64,000 bases of DNA, taken from positions 1 through 64,000 of the forward strand of contig NZ_BAABJQ010000039.1 of the NCBI RefSeq assembly GCF_039543385.1. The letters are read 5' to 3'. The stretch is from Rugosimonospora acidiphila. GTDB lineage: Bacteria > Actinomycetota > Actinomycetes > Mycobacteriales > Micromonosporaceae. Position 1 is the first letter of the stretch, and each line of letters begins with the position of its first letter. The position numbers and the translations under genes were made by a program. Positions 31,808 to 43,800 of the stretch are shown here, one piece after another. The notes beneath the pieces are model-generated. The model had not been told where the DNA came from. It saw only the letters and a program-made list of their open reading frames with translations, and searched no databases.

Positions 31808-34800
31808 ATGCCTGTCGTCAACACCAACTCGTCGTCGACGACGAAGCCGCAGTATCCGGACGCCGACAAAATCGACGCACTGGCCAATCAGTGGCTGCAG
31901 ATGGCCACGTCCCTCAGGGCACTGAAGACCACGGTCTCCGGGTCGTTGGACCACGTGTCGTGGCAGGGCGACGCGTACACCATGGCCACGATGGTGACCG
32001 TCGAGGTGGCCGACCCCATCGGCAAGACGGCCGACAACTGCCAGACCATGGGGGAGCATCTCCAGGAGTACGCCAAGCAGGTACGCGAGGCCATCAAGAC
32101 GCAGAACGCGGTGACGTTGGCCGGGATCCTCGGGCTGGTCTTCGGCGTCGTGGCGTTCGCGGTCGTTGGTCCGATCTCGGCGGTCACCACCTCGATTCTG
32201 GACGCGGTCGGCGAGTTCAGTGTGCTGATCGACAACCTCGCGTTCGAGCTGCCCAGCCTCGCTCCGATCGCGAGCACCGTCGACTTCCTCGCGCAGAGCG
32301 CCAACGTGATCGTGCCGATAACGGAGTCGGCGGCCCTGACCACCATCGACACGGTGGTGCCGATGGTGATCGCGGATGCGGTGTATGGCCTGCCGCCGGA
32401 GATGGACCCGGGAACCGCTGTCGTGACCGGGATCGTGACGCTGTTCGGCGGGTTGGCGGCGATGGACCGGCCGGCGGTGAACCGGCCGAGTGAGGACCCG
32501 TTCGGGTTCACGAACTGGCAAGACAAGATCGCTGAGTTCAAGGGTCCGGGTAACGGAGGGTTGAACGGAGTTGACCCCGAGACCTTCAGCGTCAACTCCA
32601 AGGGACTTGTCGACGAGATACTGCCGCCCAGCTCGCTGGAGTTCAAACCGCCCGCCGTGAAGGAGTACGAGGGCCCCGGCTACGGTTGGACCGAGTCGGC
32701 CTCGGCCAAGCCGGTCTCGCTCAACAGCCCGGATTCGCTGGCGCCGCCCCGGTCCTCGTCGTCGTCGCCCGAGCCGCCGGACGAGTCGGTGAGATCGGAA
32801 CACCTGGGCTCCGACATCGTGGCGCCGCCGTCGCTGTCCCGGACGGCTCGCGGTTCGAGCACTGTGGACACGCCTGCTCCAGACCTCAACGAGACGCAGC
32901 CACCGGTGTCGTCGACGACCTTCTATGCGAAGGGCCAGCCGGTCACCTTGACCGAGGAGTCGGCGGCCCGGGACTGGGCGGTGTCGGCGGCCGCCGATCG
33001 GGCTGGGCCCCCGCCACATGGATCGGGTGTGCGGCCGGCCACGATCGACGACCTGCCCGCTGACGGTGGAGTGTCGGCCGCCCGGAGTTTCCAGGTCGCG
33101 GAGGGACGTCCCGGCCTGCAGTTGCCCAGCCCGGGCGCGCCGCGAGAGCTGGACGCGACCGCGTTGGGGCAGGTCTGGCGTGGCCGCAACGTGCCGGAGG
33201 ACGTGATCTCGCAGCAGCTGACGCAGCACCAGGCGATGCAGTCAGCCAGGCCCGAACCGCTGGTGGGCGGTGGCCCCCGGTACGCCAACGGTGATCCCGT
33301 CCCGGCGAACATCGCGGCGCAGGGGCCACCGCGTCCGGCGCAGGAACCGCCGGTCGGCACGGCCGGAAACCCGGCGACCATCAATGACCTGTCACCCGGC
33401 GGTCTCGGCGCGGATCACTCGTTCCAGGTCAGTGCCGGCCGCAGTCCGCTGCCGGTACCGACGAAGGACGCGGTGCGCTCGCCCGACGAGATCGCCGCCA
33501 GTGGCGCGGTCCGGCAGGCGCGGGTGGACTACTTCACCAAGCCGCCACAGCCTCCGGCGGATCCGGTCGACAGCCTGGCGGGCGTGCATTCCCCGCCGCC
33601 CCGAGCCACCGGCGCCGGCGATCCGCCACCGGCCCTCGACCCGCCGGCACCCCACACCACGGCGCCGGCCGACCTGGCCCCCGCGACCCACTCCGCGCCT
33701 CCCGCAGCCCACTCCACGCCTCGGGCCACCCACGAAGCGCCGGCCACGACGTCACCCGGTGCCGACCGGGGACAGCGGATCAGTTCGGGTGGCACCCGGA
33801 GTCCCGAGCCGTCCCCGTCACGCTCTACTGTGGACATGCCGCCGTCTCGCCCGGCCGGCGACCGGACCACGATCGAGGGATCGGCCACTCCGTCCCCAGG
33901 CTCCGGCAACCCATCGCGATCCAATGCCGCCCCGAGCCCCGCCGATGCGTCACCACAACGGCCGGGAACGACCACCGGTCGGGGATCCGGGGACGATCTC
34001 GCGCCGTCACAGACGCCGCCCACCTCGGTCACCCGGTCGACCAGCCCACGACCGGCAACGGCCGACCAGGCGCCGCCATCGTCGTCCCCGAGCCGCAACG
34101 CGCCGTCGGATCCGCCGCCGTCACGCAACACTGATACCGCAGCGCCGGCGAATCCGTCCGGTGACAGCCTGTCCGTACCCGAGGCATCCGCGGTGACCCG
34201 ACCGCGGACCGACCACACCCCCGCGGGCAATGACACGGCCCCGTTCACCGACCCCGGCCGTCGCCTCAAGGACGGGGCGGTGGTACCCCCGCCGCAGCGA
34301 GCGCCCGCGCCCGACAATTCCCGCTTCCCCGGTCCCGGACAACGCCTGCACGACGGCCAGGTCCAGCCCGCCGCGCCCGCCGCCGCGAACAAACCTCCGC
34401 GACCGGCACCTGAGCACCGCCCGGGTGAGCCCACCAGTAACGGTGGTAACGGCGGCGCCAGCCCGCCACCCGCGCCGCACGCGCCTGGCCGCTCCGGCGG
34501 CTCCGGCCGGCTGATCCACAACAAGGGCGACAACACTCAAACCGTACTGGAGGAGCCGGCACCCACCACGCACACCGCCGAGGTCACCCACAGCGCGACG
34601 GACACCGCGGACCACGCGGCGACGGACACCGCGGACCACGCGGCGACGGACACCGCGGACCATGCGGCGACGGACACCGCGGACCACCCCGCGACCGAGA
34701 CCGCGACCGACGACGCGTTGCCGACCCAGTCGCAGACGCAGACCGTGGAGACAGCGACCGACGACGCGTTGCCGACGCAGTCGCAGACGCAGACCGTGGA

Positions 34801-37800
34801 GACAGCGACCGACGATGCGTTGTCGACGCCGACGCGGACACCGACACCGACGCGGACCGCGGACACCTCGGTCGTGAACAGCACCGACCATCAGGCACCT
34901 GTCGCGGATCACCCGCAGACTGACAGCGTCGTCACCGAGCAGGTCGGCGCCCAGACGGCTCACCCCGCGGCCACGCAGGCCGACCAGCCGCCGACCACAC
35001 CCGTCCAGGCCGAGCGTCCGGTGGTCGAGGCCGAGCGTCCGGTGGTCGAGGCCGAGCGTCCGGTGGTCCAGGCCGAGCGTCCGGTGGTCCAGGCCGACAC
35101 CACGTCTTCCGCGCCGTCGACCGGCTTCGACAACCCAGCACTGACGGGTACCGAGCCGGTACTGCCCGCGCCCCACGCGCTCGCCGACCCGTCGTCCACC
35201 CCGGCAGTTGCCGAGGTCTCTCCCACGGTCACGGAATCCTCCATGGCCGGTGGGGATCCCCGCACGGCGCAGGCGCCGCCGGCCCAACCGCAGTCGCAAT
35301 CGGCGCAGCCGCAATTGGCGCAGCCGCAATCGGCGCAGCCGCAATTGGACCAACCGCAGCCGGAAACGGCGCAGCCACAGGTGACGCGGCCGGTGGCATC
35401 GAACCCCGTCCATGCCGGGTTCGACCGGGCCGACGCGCAGTTCCGTGACCGCCTGCGGCAGGCCGGCCAGCAGGAGCGAGCGTTGACGGTGGCGCAGTAC
35501 GTCCGTGAGGTCCGCACCGGGGTGCCGACGCCGGTGCGGCCCGCTGATCCGAGCGCCGAGCCGCCGGTGATGACGTTGTCCGGGCAGGCAGCCGTCGAGC
35601 GGATGGAACAGCCGGCGGTGTCACCGGTCGGCCACCGCCAGTTGACGCCGGACGAGCGCGTCCAGGTGGCGATCGCCCGTGGTCATCGTCGGCAGGAGAT
35701 GCAGCAGGCCCGCCAGAACACGCCGGCCGACACCGGCCAACCGGCCCGCGTCCCCGACCCGAACCGGACGCAGGCGGGCTTCGACCGGGCCGATGCGGGG
35801 TTCCGTGACCGGCTGCGGCAGGCCGGCGTGCCGGAGCGGGCGTTGACGGTGGAGGAGTACGTCCGCGCGGTGCGCACGGGTACGCCGGCGCGGGTAGGTC
35901 CGGGCGTGCTCAACCCGGCGGCACCGGCCACGCCGAGCCCCACCCCGGCCGACGCGCCGCTGCAGCAGGCCCCGCCGGTCGACAATCAGGCCACGTTGAC
36001 GGCCAGCTCGTCGTCGGCGCCGGCAGAGACGGAATCGACACCGAACAGGCAGGCCGCTCAGGCGCGGACCTTGCCGGTCGGGCAGCCGCAGGCTCAGGTG
36101 CTGCCGGTCGGTGAGCGCCGCCTGACCGCGGACGAACGCGCCAGCATCGCCATCGCCCAAGGCGAGTACCGACAGGACCTGCGGGCGACGCGGCAGCAGC
36201 GGCTCGCGCAGCAGGCGACGGTTCCCAGCAACGCCGCGGGTGGGTTGGACGCCCGCTGGGAACGGACCGAGGCCAACTTCCGAGCGGACGAGGCGGCATA
36301 CCAGGAGCAGGCGCGGGCCGGGAACCGGCCGGTCAGGCCGTTCACGGTGGCCGAACACCTCAGCCGGATCCAGGCAGGCGTGGATGTGCGCGCTTCCGGC
36401 GGTGTCCTTCCCCAGCCACGGCGGCTGCGGTTGGGGGAATTCCTCGACATCCGGCTGGCCCGCCGTCACTACGCCGCGGCCATCCGGTCGGCCCGGCAGA
36501 CGGTCGCTCCGCCAGCGACGCGTGAGGGGTCCGTCGACCGGATCCAGGCCGGCTTCGACGCGGCCGACCGGCAATACCGTGACCGGTTCCCGGCCGGGCA
36601 GCCGGTCCAGGCCCTGACGATGGAGCGCTACCTGGAATCCATCCGCACCGGCCGGCCTCCCCGGGTATCCCGGGCCACAACGCCCGCCGCGGCCCAGGGG
36701 ACGCACGAGGTGCCGCCGGTCGGTGCGCGCCGCCTGACCCCGCATGAGCGGGCCGACATCAGTCTGGCCAAGCGGCTGCGGACCGAGCAGAGGAAGAACG
36801 TCGGCGGCGACGATTCCGCGCGGGTCCGCGAGACCATCGCCCGCAACACCGAGGCGTTCCAGGCGCAGGCGCAGCGGCGTGAAGCCGCGCACGCCGCGGA
36901 GATCGAGCGGATCTCCGCCGGGCTGGACCCGGATCTGGACGTCAGGATCCAGGACGACGCGGTGGTGCTGTTCCGGGGCGCTGCGCCCACCCGGCAGGTG
37001 ACCGGCGGGTCACCGCGCCGCACCGTCATCGTTGTCGATGAATCAGTCGGCGACGCCGGGGCGGTCCAACGCTTCCTGCGAGGCCTGCCGTCGGACTACA
37101 CCGCGCGCCCGCTCACCGTGGTACTCAACTGGACACCCCAGCCAGGCACGGCGCGGCGATGGCGGAGACTGGCCGACCGGCTGCTGGACGGCATCGGTGA
37201 GCAGACCGCACTCGTGGTACCCGCGGCCGCCATGACCAGGCCATTCGAGCACGATCCCCGGATCGAACCCGTGGACCACCGCAACCAGCCCACCTTCATG
37301 GAGTTCGCCGACCGGATCTACATCCACCCGTCCAGCGCCGCCGAGCCGACCCGCACTCCGTTCCAGCTGGCGCCGGGCGGCACGCCGGGCAGCTACCAGC
37401 TGCACGACGGCTGGCAGATCGAACAGACTCCGGCAGGGCTCAACGTCCGACCCGCGGCGGCCGATCCGGCCCCGCCCAGGGCCGACCGCATCGGCGACAC
37501 CCCGGTGATCCATGTGGACGTGCGCACCGCACCGGTACCGGCCGCGGTGCGGGTGCAGCTCGACCGCATCGCGGCGGGACAACCCGACTGGGCCCGCCCC
37601 CGGGTGGTCGAGCGCGGTACCGACGCCGGTCTCGCGGCGCTGTCCCACGGGCTGAGGGAGGGGTACCAGATCGCCCGGGTACCCGGCGGCGTGATGCTGT
37701 TCAACGAGGAGGAGCGGCCGGACCTCCCGACCCTCACCGAGGCGTTGGCCAGCCCGGCGGGCGGCTTGACCGTCCTGGTCGCCCCGACGATCCGGGACAT

Positions 37801-40800
37801 GCGCGTGGTCCGGCGGTTCCTGCGCGGGCTGCCCGACCTGCCGGGCGGGGTGACCGTAGCGCTTCGACCGACCGACGCCACCATGAAGCCAGGCAGGGCC
37901 GCACGTTTGGCCTCCTGGCTGGCTCAGGGGTCGCGCAATCCGGTCGAACTCGTGCTGCCCCGTACCGGGTTCGCCGCCGTGCCCAGGCTGGATGGGCGGT
38001 TCACCGGCCTGGGCGACCACGGCCGCGACACCCTGCCGGGCCTGGCCCGGCACATCGCCGTGCGCCCGGTCGCGACCCCGCCGGCCGTTCCCGAGGGGCT
38101 GCAACCGGTCGATGGGCGCCCCGGAACCTTCGCCGTGCCGGGGGTGCCCGGTTGGTTGCTGGAGGAGACGACCGGCGGGGCATGGCTGCACCCGGTCGGT
38201 GCGGCCGCTGCGCCGGTATCGCCGGCCGGGTCGGACCAGCCCCACATCGTCGTCGGCGGCGCCGGCGTGGAAGTCCCAGCCGGGGTACGCGAGCCGCTGC
38301 TGTCCCAGATCCGGGCGCTGGTACCGGCCGACCAACCCGCGCTCGTTCACCTCGACCCGGCGGCCGCGGACGTGGCCGGAGACCTGAGGGTCCACACGCT
38401 GCCGGGCGGCCGGCTGCTGTACCCGAAGGACATGCCAGTCGCCGTCACGGTGGAGACGCAGAGTCAGCTGGCACCGCCCGGTCAGCTCCCCATCACCGTG
38501 GTGGGCTCGGTCACCCACGGCACCGTGTACCGCCATCTGGCCGGGGTACGGGCCGCTGCTTCGGATCCGATCGTGCTGCGCCTGCCCACAACCGGGTCGC
38601 GCACGGTGGAGCGGCTGTTGACGCATGCCCGCCAGATGCTGCGCGACCTCCCCGATGCGGCGCTGTTCGCGCCCGTCGCGGAGGTGACCGGGCCGGTCGG
38701 ACCCGATCCGCGAGTCGTACCGGTCGACGCGTCCGGTCATCGCACCCTGCCGGCGCTGGCCGTGGGCTACCACTTCCTGGCGGCCGATCAGGCGGCGGCA
38801 CCGTCCACGACGGAGGCCACCCGGCTCGATCTGGGCGCCGGCTGGTTCCTGGAGCACACCGGCGACCGCACCGCCTGGGCGCACCCCGGCCACGCTCCCG
38901 CCGTACTCGCCGGGATGCACGCGAGCCTGCCCAGCAGCGACGCGCCACGCGTGGTCATCGACGCGGGCGCCCCGATGCCGGTCGCCGTGCGCACCCGCCT
39001 CGCCGAACTGGCAACGGGCCTGGACACCGTGGTGGTCCCGGGACGTGCGACGGGGGCGCGGCTGGATCTGCCGCCCGAAGGGGTGCTGGAGGTACCCGGA
39101 GCCCCAGGCGTGTACGTCCTGCCAGGCTCCGCGGCGGCCGCCGCCGAGGCGGTGCAGCGGGCCTTCGCCGCCGGTACCGACCTGGCCGAGCAGGTGGCGG
39201 GGGCGAGCACCATGGTCGTCATCGACGGTACGGTCGACCCCGCCATGGGCACCGTGCAGACTTCGCACGGCCCCGCCGATATCGACGACCTCGTCGGGCA
39301 GTTGTTCGCGATGCCCGCCTCGGTGCCGGACATCGTGGTCTTCACCGACCCGGGTGCCGCCACGGCACGTCCCGACCGGCCTGCTCTCGCCGACCTCGTG
39401 GCCCGGCAGCTGCCGGGCATCGTCGCCGTACCCACCGCACCGGTCGAGATCGCAATGGGCTGGCGGTTGGTTGCCGGAGGCGCCGACCTGCCGCGCGCCG
39501 CGTCCGGTGTTCCAGATCCGTCCGATGCCGGCGGTCGCTGGCAGATCACCGCCGGGGGTCAGCGGATCGGATACACCGGGCCGGTATTCCGGCTACCGGC
39601 GCACCCGATCGCGGATCCGTCGCCGGCGGCCGCGGCCGAGCCGCAGCCGCCGCAGGCCGGGCCTGACCGGCCGCCGGTGCCGACCATCGTGGTCACCCCG
39701 CCGGATGTCGAGGCGCAGACGCCGCCCACCGTCGCCGACACCCCGCCGGCAGCTCCGTCCGTTGCCGGCGCCACGCCGGTGGATGCGGAAGCCTCCAGCC
39801 TCGCATCGAGCATGACCGATCCGCTCAGCGAGGAAAGCGACGCGCCGGCCACGAGCACGGATCCCACCAGTGTGGATCCGCTGGAGCCGGGGGTGGGCAA
39901 GCCCGCGCAGGGTACGTGGTTCGGTTGGCAGGTACTGGCATCGGACCAGACGCTCAGCCCGGCCGCCACCGCGAAGCTGTCCGATCTCGGGTTGCACGCG
40001 GTGGCCGCGGATGCCGACGAGACCGCGTACCAGGTCGTGGCCGAACAGGTCGCTGCGCACCTGGGCAGCCAGCAGATCCAAGGGGCGATCAACGCGCCGG
40101 CCCGCGTGTGGACCGATGCCATCGGCAAGGCGCTGCTGCATGACCGGAAACAGCCGTCACCGGACTGGCCACTGCTCGGGTTGACCGCACCCGATCAGGA
40201 CACCGTCGCGCAGGTCGAGCAGTGGATCGCCAGCGGTCTGCCGGTTGACGCGATCCCGGCGGTGCTGACCCGCGGCGCACCGGATGGTGCGGAGAAGATC
40301 GAGGCGGTCCTGCCGGCCGTGGCCCACACGTTCGGCTTCCCCATCCGGCTGGTGCGATCGGACGGGCAACCCGTCGTGTTCGCTGCCAAGGATTCCGGTG
40401 ACCGTCCAGTGGTGACAGTCGTAGCGAACGGGCAGGGCGTGCTGGGCACCGCGCCGGCCAGCGCCCTGCCGGCGCTGCTGTCGACCGACGGCGCGGCTCG
40501 GGTGGTCCGGCCGGTCCAGGGTTCGACACCGGTCGGCCTGCCCGCCGACCAGGATCTGCTGCATGACACGGCCGTGTTCCTGTCCCGGCTGTCCGGCCGC
40601 AGAAATCTGCCCCTTCCGCAGCTCGCGGACCTGAAGGACAACCTGCGGCGGGTGGTGCGCGACGATGTCGCGACGTTGACGCCCGGCCAGGGGCTGGGCG
40701 AGTCGATTAGGGAAGCGCGCGCGGCCATCGCCGCCGGGGCCAGGCCGGTGCCGCTGGAAGCCACCGCCACAGTCTGGGTGCCGCGGCAGGAGCGCCTCGG

Positions 40801-43800
40801 CGATCCCCACCAGCTCAGCACGCAGCAGCGTGACGACCTGCGCCGCCTCGGTCTCGCCGCGGTGGCCATGCCTGCCGGACCGGACAACTTCTTCGCCGCG
40901 CTGCGGGTGGCCGGGCAGTATGAACAGGCGCGGCTGCTCGGACTCAACGATTGGAGCAGCGAGGACCTGCGCGGCCTGTTTGCCGGGCTGCTGCAGGCCG
41001 ACCTGGCGGCGTCCGGCACCACCTGGCCGTTGATGAACTACACCAGTCGCGAACTGCTCGCCGCGCACCGCGCGGCGATCCTGCCGCTGTTGACGGACCT
41101 GGCCAATGCGGGCAGTCCGGCACCGCGGGAGACGCCGGAGCTGCTGTCCCGGGCGATCGCCGAGGTCTTCGGGGTCCGGGTCGTACTGCTGAAGCCCGCC
41201 GCACTGCTCGAGGTCGAGCCGTCGGGGTGGACTGGTGAGGGCGAGCGGCCGACGGTGCACCTGGTGGTCGGCAACGACGGCCACGTGATGCCGACGGTGC
41301 TCAGCGAGACGGTGCCCGGTGCGGTGGTGACCCCATTGGAGAGCACCGCCGCGGACAACCCCGACTCGCAGCGGCCAGGCACGCCCGCCGACGAGGACGA
41401 CACCCGGCCCGATGAACTCCCACGCAATCCGCAACCGGAGCCGGACGTCGACCAGCACGGCGGTGACGATCCCGAGCGGGACACCGAGCCGACGCCGACT
41501 CCGCCGGCCGACCCGGTGCCTCCGACCCTGCCACCGGCGGACGCCCCACCCAGGTTGCATCCGATCGCGCTCTGGGCGGGTTTGCCGAAGCGGGGGCTCC
41601 CACATCTGACCCCACTCGTCGACGGGTTGAAGCAGCTGGCCCGCGACAACCACGTCGACCTGAGCGACGCGGAATGGGAGGCGGTGCCGCAGCGGCTGCT
41701 GTCCAACTACCGGGCCATCGGAGCGGGCGGCTACATCCTGTCGATCGGCGGAATCGACGTGCTGGTCAGGCTGCAGCTGACCGCTGAGCGCAAAGAGGCG
41801 TCGGCGGCCAACAGGGACGGTGAGTCCGGCGGGGTCATCTCCAACGAGGTGATTCAGGGCACCTTCCAGACCGGCGCCTACAGCGAGAGCACGACGTCCC
41901 AGGCCGGCGCGCTGCGAGCCCAGCTCGCCCTCAACGCCGCCCTCGGCATCGGAGTCGCCACGCTGAACATGGGCCTGTCGGTCACCGGTGTGGCGAACTC
42001 GGTCAGCCGCAGCGGCTCCGCCGCCCTGGACGCCGAGGTCGGACACGTCGAGGACACCCGCGGACCGTCCACGCTGTACTCCTTCGAACCGACCTGGTAC
42101 TACCGCATCCTCGATGGGGCGCAACGCCAACGCCAACACCAGGTGGCGCCAGTCGCCGAAACCGATCGCCTGTACCTGTGGATCCCGGACCACTACCTGT
42201 CCGCGGCGCCGACGGATGTCGTCCACTCGCAGGATGTGTCGGAAGACCAGCTGCGCATGCCACCCACGTTCTTCGTCTCCGGTCTCACCGGCCTGCCCGA
42301 GCTGTACCAGGCCATCGTCGCGAGATTGCGCGATGGTATGAACGCCAGCTGGCTGCCTACGCGGTCCAACCGCGACCGGTCGGCGGCGGTCGGCGGCGAG
42401 CTGATGCAGAAGCTCTGGAACGTGGAAACCCATCTCGACACCGTGGTGAACTCGGCGGACGGGTACCGGTTCCTGCTGTTCGACACCGGCCGGCCGGTGG
42501 CGGAGGTCGTGATCCGTGGTCAGCTGTTGCGGCGCCCGACCCGGGTCGGCGCCACGAGCAAGGTGGCCCACCTGGAGCGGGTCCGTACTGCGATCAACGG
42601 CTACAACACCGGCTTCAACCTCACGAACTCCAGCACCGTGCAGGGGACGCTCGGCGGCGGATGGAAGGCGGTGCCGCTGCTGAAACTCACCGGCTCGGCG
42701 GCACTGAGCTGGACCGCCAGCAACAATGACGGCCTGTCCGCCAACCGGATCGGGCTGTGGGTCGTGGTTTCCCGGTACGCCGGGTACACCGCGGGGTACC
42801 TGGCGGAGCTCGGACTCACCGCGAGTGTCTCGGTTCGCAACCAGCCCCGCCGGCGAGCTCGGGTGACTCCCAGGATGACAGTGACCGCGCTGCTGCGGGC
42901 ACCGGAACGGGAGGCATTCGAAAACGGGTTCCCGGTCGACCGCGACGCCGTGGTTGGCGCGCCGGCCAGCGGTGACACCGTGCCGCACGCCAGCGAGATC
43001 CGGTACGACAAGCCCGCGCAGCCGGTCACCGGCATCGCGCCGCCGCAACATGTCCTGGACAACCGGGGCATCGGACAGGGCATGGCCAATGTGGACAGTG
43101 TCGCGGTGGAGCGCCTGCGCGCGCAGGTCATCCGCGAGTTGCGACGCAGGCAGTTCCTGCCGCCCGATCCCCGCCGCCCGTTCGCGGTTCCCGAGCCGGA
43201 CGCCAACGGTCCGCGGAAGCTGCGGCGCAAGGCGGGACGGTCGCAGAAACTACGCAACCTCGACCTGGTGGACAAGCTGATCTCCAAGGCGTCCCTGGAA
43301 AGCCACTTCGACCAGACGCTGCAGGACGGGCTCTCCTTCACGGTGCGGCGCACTCGGGAGGGCAGGATCGAGAATGCGCGGGTCACCATCCGCGCGAGGC
43401 AGAACCTCCAAGACCCGGCCAGCGCGCCGCGCTTCATCCGGCGCACGGGGGAGTACCACCTGGTCAACCTCTCCATGGGACTGGACATCGCCGGGCAGAG
43501 CGCTGGCGGGTCGCAGAAGCTGGCCCTCAACCTGAAGTTGAGTACGGGTTTCCCGGAGTTTCCCCACGTGTCGAGTGCCGACTTCTCCGGGGAGTACGCC
43601 ATCTCGAAGGGCGCCAGCGAATCGGTGTCCACCATCGTCAACCGGCCGGAGCTGCTGGAGTATCCGGGCGACGTCGACGAGTTCGTGTTGCCGACCACGT
43701 ACGAGATCACCATCGATTACTACACGACCGCGCCGCCGAGGCGAGGCTGGCCGAGTTGGGCGAGGGCGTCGGAGATTCCGCGCTGGAGCTCGGGTCCGAA

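Noticed and set aside
34595..35089. CRISPR-like appearance of the short repeats
   Set aside because: Units are contiguous, in frame and without spacers; they encode low-complexity protein.
40157..43051. Minus-strand open frame of 964 codons, and similar long antisense frames (37043-39268, 47186-49105, 50822-52570, 60887-62371)
   Set aside because: They lie antisense to the giant gene, are His/Arg/Gln-rich with no domain motifs or Shine-Dalgarno sites, and are the expected shadows of a high-GC coding frame.
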